Source: Clostridium algifaecis (GTDB taxonomy: Bacteria; Bacillota; Clostridia; Clostridiales; Clostridiaceae). From it: DNA of 64,000 nt. The stretch is taken from the NCBI RefSeq assembly GCF_017874415.1, contig NZ_JAGGLM010000003.1:1-64000 (forward strand), given 5' to 3'. The position numbers and the translations under genes were made by a program. Of the stretch, positions 46,625-55,504 are shown piece by piece (the first letter of the stretch is position 1; the number at the start of each line of letters is the position of its first letter). The notes below the pieces were generated by a model, which was given only the letters and a program-made list of their open reading frames with translations, was not told the origin of the DNA and searched no databases.

Positions 46625-46762
46625 AAAAAACCCTCTTTACGATAAAAGAGGGTCACGCTCTCTTATCTCTCAGTTTAAAACTGCAGGAATTAGCACCTGG
46701 CAAATAACTTTGCTGGTTGCTGGGTTTCATAGGGCCTTTCCCTCCACCTCTCTGGATAAGAA
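46625..46762 (-). promoter_or_regulatory. SAM-I (S-box) riboswitch with terminator
   Basis: On the minus strand the aptamer (46660-46762) reads CTTATC, AGAGAGGTGGAGGGA, GGCCCTATGAAACCCAGCAACC, GGTGCTAATTCC, GAGAGATAAG (each quoted in part), the full S-box core. A hairpin of ACCCTCTTT/AAAGAGGGT with T6 (46625-46653) is the terminator. High SAM should stop transcription of the aminotransferase-metQ-larA operon. Confidence 0.96.
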
Positions 46763-46834
46763 TAAATCTATTTAATTTTAATATTATAGTTACGTTTTAT
46801 ATGCATATTATTATATTCTTTGTATATAATAAAG

Positions 46835-47713
46835 TCAACAGTCTTTTACATTTGAAATCATATTTAAAAAATTCTTTCCAGCAGTAGACATATATCTGTT
46901 TTTTTCACATATTGCAGCTATACAAGTTTCCAAAGTCGGCTCATTAATTATTTTATAAATAAGCCCTGGAGCCTTTATAAGTTCAATAGCCGTTTTAGGG
47001 ACCATTGCAATTCCAATGCCTGATTCTGCCCACAAAAGAGTTGTTCTTGCATCATCACATTTGCATATTATTTCTGGTACAAAATTATTATCATAACAAC
47101 ATTTAAATATAATTTTTTCAAACCGTCTATATATAATAAGCGGTTTACTTTTAAGGTCTTTTAAGCATATGAACTTTTTACCATCAAACCAGCCAGAGTC
47201 ATCTTTAAAAACAGCTATCATAGGCTCCTTTGAAAAATATTCTATGCTTAATCCCTGAGAATTAAATGGAGTCCTGACTATACCGATTTGTATTATTCCC
47301 CTGTTTAACATTTCCAGTATATTATATGTATTTCCTTCCCATATTTCAAAATTTATATTTGGGTACTTTTTGTTAAAATTCTCTATTATATCCGGTAAAA
47401 GTGCAGCTCCCGAAGATGACACAGTACCAATAGATAGTGTTCCACGTGCTCCTTTATTAAAATCTTTTAGCTCTTTTGTCGCAGTATCCACAAGCTCAAG
47501 TATTTGCTCTGCTCTATTTTTTAATATCTCTCCCGCATCTGTTAGATGAATTTTTCTGCTTCCCCTGTCCATAAGTTTTATTCCAAGCTCTTTTTCAAGG
47601 AGCTTCAAATGATAACTTAAAGGCGGCTGAGCTATATTAAGTTTTTTAGCTGCACCTGTTATTTTTCCTTCTTCTGCAATTGCAAGAAAATACTTAAGCT
47701 GTTTAATATCCAT
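46835..47713 (-). CDS. LysR family transcriptional regulator
   Basis: This 292-residue protein has an N-terminal winged HTH (residues 1-60; MDIKQLKYFLAIAEEGKITG, AKKLNIAQPPLSYHLKLLEK) and a LysR effector domain (about 88-290). It is divergent from the TauE-type exporter gene 150 bases away, the classic LysR arrangement, so it probably controls that pair in response to its substrate. ATG at 47713 has AAAGGTGAT upstream; a TTG six codons earlier overlaps that site. Confidence 0.9.
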   Translation of the reverse strand: MDIKQLKYFLAIAEEGKITGAAKKLNIAQPPLSYHLKLLEKELGIKLMDRGSRKIHLTDAGEILKNRAEQILELVDTATKELKDFNKGARGTLSIGTVSSSGAALLPDIIENFNKKYPNINFEIWEGNTYNILEMLNRGIIQIGIVRTPFNSQGLSIEYFSKEPMIAVFKDDSGWFDGKKFICLKDLKSKPLIIYRRFEKIIFKCCYDNNFVPEIICKCDDARTTLLWAESGIGIAMVPKTAIELIKAPGLIYKIINEPTLETCIAAICEKNRYMSTAGKNFLNMISNVKDC

Positions 47714-47866
47714 TTTAATATCACCTTTCAAATTTTAATAAACAACAAATTTAATATACAATTTTTATATATTATCGATATATATTTAATATTTTTAATA
47801 TACATACATACTTGATATAATAATAATTGAAAGTTAGAATTTATTCAATGTAAAGGAGATGACATT

Positions 47867-48703
47867 TTGTCAATATTCGCTATAAAAATACTGCTAATAT
47901 CTATTGTAGCAGGCATAGCAGGGTCTATTCTCGGCCTTGGTGGGGGAACTGTGGTAACTCCCGCTTTAACTCTCCTATTTGGAGTTGATATAAAATATGC
48001 CATAGGAGCCAGTATAATTTCAGTAATCGCCACATCAAGTGGTGCGGCTGTTGCTTACGTAAGAGACGAAATGACAAATATAAGGGCTGCCATGTTTCTT
48101 GAAATAGCAACAACCGTAGGTGCTATAACAGGAGCATTTTTAGGAAGTCTGGTAAATGCAAATTATTTATATGTAGTATTTGGAATATTTCTTTTATATT
48201 CTGCATATGCCATGTTTAAAAAAGGGAAAAGCGAACTTCCTGAAAATGTTGTAGAACATCCACTGGCAAAAAAGTTGAATTTAAATGGTAAATACTATGA
48301 CATTGCCCTAAAGAAAACTGTTGAATACAAGGTAGCTAATATTCCAGCCGGTTTCAGCGTAATGTACGGTGCCGGAATTATGTCTGGACTATTGGGTATA
48401 GGAAGTGGAAGTTTTAAAGTTATGGCTCTTGATTTATTTATGAAGCTTCCAATGAAAGTATCAAGTGCTACAAGTAATTTTATGATGGGAGTTACTGCTG
48501 CTGCCAGTGCCGGAGTATACTTTTTAAGGGGTACCATAGATCCAAAAATTGCGGCTCCTGTTGCTCTTGGAGTTCTTATAGGTGCTACTGTAGGTGCAAG
48601 AATTATGCAGCATATGAATAGTAAAACCATAAGAAGAATATTTATACCTTTTCTGGTATACATAGCACTTCAAATGGCTTATAAAGGAGTGATGGGATTA
48701 TAA
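47867..48703 (+). CDS. TauE/SafE family anion (sulfite/organosulfonate) exporter
   Basis: This 278-residue protein has eight membrane helices and the two family repeats: GIAGSILGLGGGTVVTPALT near 17 and GAGIMSGLLGIGSGSFKVMAL near 167. It starts with TTG eight bases from AGGAG. The family moves sulfite, sulfoacetate, sulfolactate or related anions, and the exact substrate is unknown. Stop overlaps the next start (TAATG). Divergent from a LysR regulator. Confidence 0.88.
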   Translation: MSIFAIKILLISIVAGIAGSILGLGGGTVVTPALTLLFGVDIKYAIGASIISVIATSSGAAVAYVRDEMTNIRAAMFLEIATTVGAITGAFLGSLVNANYLYVVFGIFLLYSAYAMFKKGKSELPENVVEHPLAKKLNLNGKYYDIALKKTVEYKVANIPAGFSVMYGAGIMSGLLGIGSGSFKVMALDLFMKLPMKVSSATSNFMMGVTAAASAGVYFLRGTIDPKIAAPVALGVLIGATVGARIMQHMNSKTIRRIFIPFLVYIALQMAYKGVMGL

Positions 48704-49080
48704 TGGATGAAGGTAAACTTTCAAAAATTGAAGAAAATGTAAAAGAAATGGATCTTGTAATAAGCACATTTTTAAGAATAGGCATTTTAACCAGTTCCGT
48801 AATTATACTCACCGGACTCTTAATGTTTTTGATTTCAGGGAAAAGCGGTTATCCTGGAACTTCATATCCAACCCACCCCATGGATGTATTTAAAGGATGC
48901 TTGAATCTTAAACCATATGCCATCATAATGTTAGGACTAATGGTATTGATAGCGATACCTGTACTCAGAGTTGCTGTTTCCATAATAGTGTTCTTCAAAG
49001 AAAAGGATTTCTTATACGTAAAAATCACAACTGCCGTACTTATCATACTAATTATAAGTTTTTTTATGAGCAAAGTTTAA
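48703..49080 (+). CDS. DUF1634 membrane protein
   Basis: This 125-residue protein has three membrane helices (about residues 22-45, 66-92, 98-122) and fits DUF1634, a family of unknown function regularly found directly after TauE-type exporters, as here with a one-base overlap. It may be an accessory subunit. A hairpin at 49085-49118 ends the transcript. Confidence 0.85.
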   Translation: MDEGKLSKIEENVKEMDLVISTFLRIGILTSSVIILTGLLMFLISGKSGYPGTSYPTHPMDVFKGCLNLKPYAIIMLGLMVLIAIPVLRVAVSIIVFFKEKDFLYVKITTAVLIILIISFFMSKV

Positions 49081-49084
49081 TACA

Positions 49085-49118
49085 AAAATGGATGCTTTTC
49101 AATATATGCATCCATTTT
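49085..49118. terminator. Terminator after the TauE-DUF1634 operon
   Basis: Arms AAAATGGATGC (49085-49095) and GCATCCATTTT (49108-49118) are exact complements. The hairpin follows the DUF1634 stop by five bases and also precedes the end of the convergent small membrane gene. Confidence 0.8.
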
Positions 49119-49135
49119 CTTCTTACAAATTTCTA

Positions 49136-49396
49136 TTACATATCATCCCAGGTAATCTTCTCCTGATCTTCATCTACTACAGCAGATTTATCAAATAATT
49201 TTATAAGTATAACTGCTATTATAAATGCAGCTGCACCTCCTATAACCTCTGAAACTTTAATAGATAACCCAGCCGATTTTCCAATATACCAACCTAAAAA
49301 TGTTCCTATAAATACAGAAAGTATAGGTAAAATAAAAAGCATAAATGCCGCAGCAAGCATATTGGTTTGTTTTTTATCCGAACCTTTTTTAGTCAT
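49136..49396 (-). CDS. Small two-helix membrane protein (RseC C-terminal-like)
   Basis: This 86-residue protein has two membrane helices (about residues 15-38 and 48-68) between a Lys-rich N-terminus and an acidic tail EDQEKITWDDM. The FILPILSVFIGTFLGWYIG helix followed by a GG-rich second helix resembles the membrane half of SoxR-reducing-system RseC proteins, but the Cys-bearing N-terminal domain is absent. Start ATG 49396 lies nine bases from GGAG. The assignment is weak; the gene itself looks real. Confidence 0.55.
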   Translation of the reverse strand: MTKKGSDKKQTNMLAAAFMLFILPILSVFIGTFLGWYIGKSAGLSIKVSEVIGGAAAFIIAVILIKLFDKSAVVDEDQEKITWDDM

Positions 49397-49786
49397 TTCC
49401 ACTCACTCCTTGTAAATTGATGCTTAACTTTTTAGTTAATAGTTAAAAGTGAAGAATTAATAGTTAATGTATATAAAAATTGTATAGTAATTCAAGATAA
49501 ATTACCATACAATTTTCAAACTTTATATTAAATAAATATTTTTATGTTTATTTATAAGATATATAATTATATTAATAAAAGTAAAACAACTTTAGGAATA
49601 TTAAAAAAGGAGACTTGAAGTAATGAAAAATAATTTTCCACTTTCAGAATTGTGTAAGTAAAATATTTTTAGGCAAAAAATAAGGAAGGCCCACCAGCAA
49701 TTACCTCGCCGGTAGGCCTTTAATTCATACTAAAATCCTTTTATAATAGTTTTACCATAAAAAAACATAAAGAAAGGAGTATTAGT
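49397..49786. other. Intergenic region: short repeats, a 12-codon ORF, and the left end of the ISLre2-type element
   Basis: The first part repeats GAATTAATAGTTAA-type words also present at 19385-19425. An inverted repeat, AAAATTGTATaGTAATT facing AATTaCcATACAATTTT, lies at about 49475-49515. A 12-codon ORF at 49623-49661 has a strong AAAAAAGGAG site and stops just before the probable element end. Hairpin AAGGCC/GGCCTT (49686-49720) lies ahead of the transposase gene. Confidence 0.45.
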
Positions 49787-51314
49787 ATGAATAATATTAT
49801 TTTAAATCATGATAGAGTAAATTTCAATGAAATTGAGAAGGTAGTTTTTGGAATCGTTTGTGAAGCAGGCTTATCAATTGTTAAAGGGCTAATGGAAAAT
49901 TTAGATGAAGAGTTATTCAACAGCAGAGATAAAAAGAAATATAGATATAAATTTAAAACACAAAAGACTATTCAAACTGTTATGGGAGATTTAACTTTTC
50001 AAAGAAGATATTATATAGACAAGCATACAAGAGAAGGAATATGTCTTTTGGACAATATTTTAGATTTAGACACTATAGGAAGAACAAGTTTAAATCTTGT
50101 TGAAAGAATTATTGACAATGCAGTTGACAATTCTTATAGAGAAAGTGCTAGAAAAATAGAAAATACAACAGTAACTAAAGTAAGCCATCAAACTATAAAA
50201 AATAAAGTAGATTTTGTAGGAACAGCCATTGAAAAGCTTGAAAATGTAAGGGTTGAAAAATATCTGAATAATGAACTTAAAGGAGAGAAAGAATCTAAAA
50301 TACTTTTTGAAGAAAAAGACGGAGTCTTCTTGAGAATACAGGGAAAGAAACATAAGCAGGAACTTAAGCTAGCAAAGGTATATGAGGGTTGGCGTAAATA
50401 TAATGAATCATATCATACTGTAGGTACCTGTTATTATGCAGGATATGAAGGCACTGAAGCTTTTGATAGCATTATTAATAGTGGCATAGCTGAAGTATAT
50501 AATGAAGATGGAATTCAATATATAATATTAAATGGAGATGGAGCATCCTGGATTAGTGCTGAAACAGAAAATAGCTTAAATAAGATCTATCAATTAGATT
50601 TGTTTCATATATATCAAAAAGCTAATCGAAAGATAAAAAATAAAGAAGCTAGAAAGAAAATTAAAAAACTATTAAAGAAAAAGAAATATGCTGAAACTAT
50701 AGAAAAACTCAAAGAATTTATAGATAAAGAAACTGATGAAAAAGCTAAGGAAGAATTAAAAGAAGTATTTAACTATTATAATAATAACTTTGATGCACTG
50801 ATCAGATATCAAGATAAAAAGGATATTTTCTTACCTCAACCCCCTGACGGGATAGAATTTAAAGGATTAGGTACAATGGAGAGTAGTATAAGAAATGTGC
50901 TAGTTTTAAGAATGAAAAACAATGGAACTGCTTGGTCTATAAGTGGTGCAAATCATATGAGCAAACTTCTTTGTCTTAAACATTCTGGAGATTTACATGA
51001 ACAGCTTAAGAAAATACTAAAAAATAGCAAAGTCGTAGACTTCATAGATATAAATAAAATGATTATAGATAAGTTAAATGAGTCTAAAAGAACCATAAGT
51101 GACGAAGTTAAAATACTTTTAAAGCAGCAGAAAAAGCCTACAAAGTATAATGAAAATATACAAAGCAGTATACTATATGGACAAGGCAAAGTTACAAGAA
51201 TGCAACAAATATTAAAGGGTCTATCGACCTTTGATTTTATGAGTAAAATACTATAAATGTAATAATTTATTAAAAAAGCACTTAAAATACAATAGTATAA
51301 GTCTGCCAAAAATA
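49664..51314 (+). mobile_element. ISLre2-family insertion sequence (boundaries tentative)
   Basis: The transposase gene lies between two similar inverted ends: TATTTTTAGGCA at 49664-49675 and, inverted, TGCCAAAAATA at 51304-51314. The resulting length, about 1.65 kb, fits the family. I could not find convincing target duplications, so the ends are a proposal. Confidence 0.45.
49787..51256 (+). CDS. ISLre2 family transposase (UPF0236)
   Basis: This 489-residue protein matches the UPF0236/ISLre2 transposases: TVMGDLTFQRRYYIDKHTRE near 64, VSHQTIKNKV near 133, ILNGDGASWISAETE near 245, LDLFHIYQKANRKIK near 270, then a Lys-rich middle and a C-terminal GTMESSIRNVLVLRMKNNG stretch near 365. Length is normal and there is no internal stop, so the element could still be active. 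It stands alone. Confidence 0.93.
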   Translation: MNNIILNHDRVNFNEIEKVVFGIVCEAGLSIVKGLMENLDEELFNSRDKKKYRYKFKTQKTIQTVMGDLTFQRRYYIDKHTREGICLLDNILDLDTIGRTSLNLVERIIDNAVDNSYRESARKIENTTVTKVSHQTIKNKVDFVGTAIEKLENVRVEKYLNNELKGEKESKILFEEKDGVFLRIQGKKHKQELKLAKVYEGWRKYNESYHTVGTCYYAGYEGTEAFDSIINSGIAEVYNEDGIQYIILNGDGASWISAETENSLNKIYQLDLFHIYQKANRKIKNKEARKKIKKLLKKKKYAETIEKLKEFIDKETDEKAKEELKEVFNYYNNNFDALIRYQDKKDIFLPQPPDGIEFKGLGTMESSIRNVLVLRMKNNGTAWSISGANHMSKLLCLKHSGDLHEQLKKILKNSKVVDFIDINKMIIDKLNESKRTISDEVKILLKQQKKPTKYNENIQSSILYGQGKVTRMQQILKGLSTFDFMSKIL

Positions 51315-51334
51315 AAAAAGGCAAAATATTGGTA

Positions 51335-52122
51335 ATGAAGAAAAATTTGCGCCATATAAATTTTTACTGTGACGACGAACTCCATTTTATGCCTGCCAGT
51401 ATGATCAACGATTTTCATACTGTCTATATGTACCTCGTAATTATGATGAAAATAAAAAATATCCACTTGTTGTAATTATACATGGAACCGAAAGAGCTTC
51501 TCAGCAATATAGAGACAAGTTTATTGACTTTGCAAAATCAACAAATACAATAATTTTAGCACCCCTTTTTCCATGCGGTGTAATAGAACCTGCTGATATG
51601 GATAATTACAAATTCATAAAATTTCATGATATTCGTTTTGATATGGTTCTGCTTTCCATGATAGATGATGTTGCTTTAAGATATTCAATTATAAAAGAAA
51701 AATTCTTAATGCATGGTTTCTCAGGCGGCGGACAATTTGCCCATCGTTTTTTCTATCTCCACCCTGATCGCTTGCTTGGTGTATCCATAGGATCGCCTGG
51801 TAGAATAACATATCTTGACACATCAAAAGCCTGGTTTAATGGAATTGCGGATTTTGAAGAACAGTTTGGCAGGCCCATAAACATAAATAAATTGAAAAAA
51901 GTACCTGTCCAAATGGTAGTAGGAAGCAAAGACATTGAATATTTAAGTGATTATAGTCCATATGGGGATAACCGTATAGAAAGGTTAAAATCACTCAGGA
52001 ATAACTTCGAAGAAAATGGTATACATGTCCAATATGATGAAGTTGCAGGAGCAGCTCATGAAGGTTTTAAGATTTTACCTCCTGTAAAAAATTTTTTTAT
52101 AAGTATATTACAAAATGAATAG
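51335..52122 (+). pseudogene. Alpha/beta-hydrolase (esterase) with a 5' frameshift
   Basis: From 51373 a single open frame runs to 52122, reading PFYACQYDQRFSYCLYVPRN, VVIIHGTERAS (oxyanion region), LMHGFSGGGQFAHR (nucleophile Ser in GxSxG) and GAAHEGF (catalytic His). The first in-frame ATG (51598) falls inside the conserved part, and an in-frame TGA lies at 51370. A likely start, ATG 51335, is in another frame that joins at about 51382 if one base were restored. I infer a one-base loss near the start. It lies 20 bases from the putative IS end. Substrate unknown. Confidence 0.6.
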
Positions 52123-52147
52123 GCTGCTTAATTACACTAGAGCTAAC

Positions 52148-52189
52148 AAAAAATACAAAAAGAACTTATTAATGCTTTTTGTATTTTTT
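52148..52189. terminator. Bidirectional terminator between hydrolase and permease genes
   Basis: Arms at 52148-52162 and 52175-52189 are perfect 15-base complements (AAAAAATACAAAAAG form) around a 12-base loop, with T-rich flanks. It lies between convergent genes. Confidence 0.8.
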
Positions 52190-52203
52190 ATTAATATCAT
52201 GTA

Positions 52204-53583
52204 TTAGTTATCAGCATTTTTATTTAAACCAAAAATATAGTAAATAGCAATTAAAGCAATAATCCATAATGGTCCTAAGACAACAACAATTACTGTATCT
52301 TTATTAAATGCCATCATTATAAACACAAATACTAAATATGCAAGACTAATATAATTTACATAAGGATAGCCCTTGACTTTGAATCTTAAATTTTTGATCT
52401 TGTCCTCTGTAAGAGTCTTCCTATATTTTATATGAACAAGTAAAATCATAAACCATGCAAAAATTCCTGCAAAAGTTGCAACTGCTACCACATAGGTGAA
52501 TACTTTATTTGGTACAAAATAATTAAGCGCAACACCAATAAACATACAGGCCGAAGAAGCCAAAATAGCATTTCTAGGCACTTTTGAAGCATTAACCTTT
52601 TTGAATACTTTCGGTGCAGAACCCTGAAGTGCTAGATTATAGACCATTCGTCCTGTTGTATATATACCGCTATTACAGGAAGACAGTGCTGCTGTAAGCA
52701 CAACAAAATTTATAATTCCAGCTGCAACTTTTATTCCAAGTTTGCTAAAAGTTAAAACAAAAGGACTTCCTATTACTCCTATTTTGTTCCATGGATAAAT
52801 GGACATTATTATTGTAAGTGATCCTATGTAAAATATACATATTCTCCAAAATACTTTATTTATAGCTGATGGTATTGTTTTTTGAGGATTTTTAGCTTCA
52901 CCCGCTGTAATACCTATAAGTTCAGTTCCAAAAAAAGAAAAAGTAACCATAGGAAGAGCCTTAATTGTACCTTTTATTCCATTGGGAAAAAAGCCCCCAT
53001 TAGTCCATAGATTTGATAATCCAACGATAACTCCCTTATTTCCAATTCCTGTTGTAATCATAATGGTACCAATTACTATCATACCAACAATAGTTACAAC
53101 CTTTATAATAGAAAACCAAAATTCAAATTCTCCATAGGCTTTTACATTAATTAAATTTATAATTATCATAATAATAAGAGCTGTAAAGGCAGATACCCAC
53201 TTTGGAACAGATGGATACCAAAAATCAATATATATACCTATTGCTGTAACTTCCGCCATACATATTGAAATCCAGTTCAACCAGTAAGTCCATCCTGTCA
53301 AATATCCTGCAAGTGGTCCTATATATTTATTGGCATATGCGCTAAACGAACCTGATAATGGTTCTTCAACTGCAATTTCACCAAGTGAACGCATTATAAA
53401 AAATAAAATAAATCCACCTAAAAGATATGACAATAAAATTGACGGTCCTGCTATTTTTATAGTATCTGCTGATCCTAAGAATAGTCCGACACCAATTGCA
53501 CCACCAAGTGCTATCAATTGAATATGTCTTTCTTCCAGTCCTCTCTCAAGGTTCTCGCCTATATCAGCATTATTTTTATGCAT
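52204..53583 (-). CDS. Amino acid permease (APC superfamily)
   Basis: This 459-residue protein with 12 membrane helices starts with the soluble HIQLIALGGAIGVGLFLGSA stretch (about residue 19) typical of the AAT family. SFFGTELIGITAGEAKNP near 220 is the conserved consensus before helix 7. Substrate choice within the family (aromatic, proline, GABA and others) cannot be read. Own promoter region; the ATG follows AAAGGGG. Confidence 0.88.
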   Translation of the reverse strand: MHKNNADIGENLERGLEERHIQLIALGGAIGVGLFLGSADTIKIAGPSILLSYLLGGFILFFIMRSLGEIAVEEPLSGSFSAYANKYIGPLAGYLTGWTYWLNWISICMAEVTAIGIYIDFWYPSVPKWVSAFTALIIMIIINLINVKAYGEFEFWFSIIKVVTIVGMIVIGTIMITTGIGNKGVIVGLSNLWTNGGFFPNGIKGTIKALPMVTFSFFGTELIGITAGEAKNPQKTIPSAINKVFWRICIFYIGSLTIIMSIYPWNKIGVIGSPFVLTFSKLGIKVAAGIINFVVLTAALSSCNSGIYTTGRMVYNLALQGSAPKVFKKVNASKVPRNAILASSACMFIGVALNYFVPNKVFTYVVAVATFAGIFAWFMILLVHIKYRKTLTEDKIKNLRFKVKGYPYVNYISLAYLVFVFIMMAFNKDTVIVVVLGPLWIIALIAIYYIFGLNKNADN

Positions 53584-53756
53584 AAAAAAACCCCTTTCAT
53601 AATTTTATATAATCCGTAGTTTTTCGTTTAAAATTTACAAGAAATAATTTATTGATGACGCATAATATATATTTTATCCTATATTTAAACTATAATCTAC
53701 ATAGTATTTATTCATTAATTTTAAATTATGAATAAAATATTACATATTTTTATTTG

Positions 53757-53792
53757 CAAAAAAATAGATAGAGCATTTTTCATCTCTATCTA
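53757..53792 (-). terminator. Terminator of the aldolase operon
   Basis: On the minus strand TAGATAGAG and CTCTATCTA pair around a 10-base loop and are followed by T7. It lies 28 bases after the aldolase stop and marks the end of the PTS/dehydrogenase locus. Confidence 0.85.
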
Positions 53793-53819
53793 CTTAATAT
53801 ATTTCTTTGCTTGATATAC

Positions 53820-54713
53820 TTATTTTACTCTATTTTTAGATCCTAACAATGTCATCTTTGCCCTAACAACATCCTTCATTGCCTCTAATGGTTTAGCATA
53901 GGCTGTGGATGGCCATATAGCCATATGTTCCTTGCTATTCAGTAATTCCTTTAGTGAAGTGAAGAATCCTGTAAGCATCTCTGAAAATATATTTATTTTA
54001 CAAATTCCAAGTTCAATTGATTTTTTTAGTGCTTCATCCGGTGTTCCGGAACCGCCGTGCATTACCATTGGAACTGTTGAAATTTTATTTAAAGTATCCA
54101 GTCTGTCAAAATGCAGTTTTGGCTCATGTACATATACGCCATGTGCAGTACCAATTGCAACAGCCAATGCATCAATATTAGTACTATCGATGAAATGTTT
54201 CATTTCTTTTGGATCTGTTAAAAAATCATCAGGGTTATCATATCCGTCTTTGTCATCCTTTTTTGCTCCCGTCTCTGAATTTCCAACAATTCCATCACCA
54301 ACATGCCCTAATTCTGCTTCTACTGATACATTAAATTTATGTGCATATTCTACAACTTCTTTTGTGATTTTTATATTTTCTTCAATTGGTAGTACAGATC
54401 CATCAAACATTACCGATGTAAATCCACTGTCTATTGATTTCTTTATAAAATCTACATCTGTTGCATGATCTAAATGCAAACATACAGGTATACTAGCTTT
54501 TTTTGCCATATCCCTTAGTGAATCTGTCCAGTATTTTAATTTATCTCCTTGTAAATCAATTGTTAATCCCATCAAAATTACTGGTGATTTTAGTTCCTCA
54601 GCCACTTCAATAACTGCCATTGCCATATCATTATTGCTTACATCAAAAGCACCTACTGCATATTTATTTTTTCTAGCATCGCCTAATATAGTTTCTAAAT
54701 TTACTAATGACAT
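53820..54713 (-). CDS. Class II ketose-bisphosphate-type aldolase
   Basis: This 297-residue zinc aldolase is related to fructose- and tagatose-bisphosphate aldolases (FbaA, GatY, KbaY). Zinc His are in CLHLDHATDVDF near 77-86, AIGTAHGVYVHEP near 187 and VMHGGSGTPDEA near 217. It cleaves a phosphorylated ketose or keto acid into DHAP and an aldehyde. It is preceded by an intrinsic-terminator leader (54766-54848) and a GlpP-type regulator gene, and lies in a locus with a GatC-type PTS and two hydroxyacid dehydrogenases. Its true substrate is open. Confidence 0.87.
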   Translation of the reverse strand: MSLVNLETILGDARKNKYAVGAFDVSNNDMAMAVIEVAEELKSPVILMGLTIDLQGDKLKYWTDSLRDMAKKASIPVCLHLDHATDVDFIKKSIDSGFTSVMFDGSVLPIEENIKITKEVVEYAHKFNVSVEAELGHVGDGIVGNSETGAKKDDKDGYDNPDDFLTDPKEMKHFIDSTNIDALAVAIGTAHGVYVHEPKLHFDRLDTLNKISTVPMVMHGGSGTPDEALKKSIELGICKINIFSEMLTGFFTSLKELLNSKEHMAIWPSTAYAKPLEAMKDVVRAKMTLLGSKNRVK

Positions 54714-54765
54714 TTTAATTCCTCCCCTTATTTTTTATTATCAGATAAATTTATTTACATTATTC

Positions 54766-54848
54766 ATAAAAAAATTCGACTAAAGGCTATTATAAACAAT
54801 AGTCTCCAGTCGAATTCAATTTCACTATTCAACTAATTTATTTTGTTT
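54766..54848 (-). promoter_or_regulatory. Terminator/antiterminator leader in front of the aldolase gene (copy A)
   Basis: Minus strand. An 18- to 19-bp stem (54773-54816) closed by AATTCGACT/AGTCGAATT and followed by T7 is an intrinsic terminator. Upstream, AGTTGAAT (54827-54834) can pair with the 5' arm ATTCGACT of that terminator, giving a mutually exclusive antiterminator hairpin. The element starts within the last codons of the GlpP-type gene. A second, about 80% identical copy lies at 56573-56655. Control by the GlpP-type protein is inferred. Confidence 0.75.
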
Positions 54849-55404
54849 TTATATTCCATAAAGATTTACAGCTTGTAGTAACTCCTCTAAATCCAGCCTC
54901 TTTCGCTTTATAAATCATATCTTCATTATCAATGAAACCACCTAATAAAAGTGGAACATTTTTTACCTTTTTTATTTCATCACCAAACTTCAGTCCGTAT
55001 ATACATGGTCTTATCTCTATAGCATCACATTTGGAGTTTGAAATAAGTCTTAAAGATGTATCAAAAGCTTTTGAATCCATCAATGTAATCCTCTGGATTG
55101 TCATTAATCCAATTTCCTTCATCATATTCATTTTAGGAGTATTGGCACCAATTACTCCATCAACCTTATACAGCTGTTTCAAAAGGTTAATCCCTATTTT
55201 GTCCAGGTTCAAACCTCCTATTAATTCGGCATTAACTATTGCCTTTTTATTAGCTTTATGACACTTATCAACAAGACATTTCAAATTTCCTATATGTGTC
55301 TCACTAAGCAGTATATACTCATTATCAAGCGAAAGTGCATATGAAACATTCTTGTTCATCCTTACCGATGGAATTATTAGAAATCTGTTATCTTCACTAT
55401 TCAT
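54838..55404 (-). CDS. glpP: GlpP-family transcription antiterminator
   Basis: This 188-residue TIM-barrel-like protein matches the glycerol-3-phosphate-responsive antiterminators (B. subtilis GlpP): LIIPSVRMNKN near residue 8, NAELIGGLNLDKIGINLLKQ near 58, GVIGANTPKMNMMKE near 84, VPLLLGGFIDNEDMIYKAK near 148. In B. subtilis GlpP with G3P binds the glpD leader and prevents termination. Here no glpF, glpK or glpD is adjacent. Instead two terminator leaders flank it, suggesting a local target and perhaps a different phosphorylated ligand. ATG at 55404, eight bases after GGAG. Confidence 0.85.
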   Translation of the reverse strand: MNSEDNRFLIIPSVRMNKNVSYALSLDNEYILLSETHIGNLKCLVDKCHKANKKAIVNAELIGGLNLDKIGINLLKQLYKVDGVIGANTPKMNMMKEIGLMTIQRITLMDSKAFDTSLRLISNSKCDAIEIRPCIYGLKFGDEIKKVKNVPLLLGGFIDNEDMIYKAKEAGFRGVTTSCKSLWNIKTK

Positions 55405-55504
55405 CAAATTTTCTCCAATTCTCTGAATTTTTATTATATTATAACTACATAATATATACCCATCGGCTATTTGTCAATATTAGCTTAATACAATGTTTTA
55501 CAAT

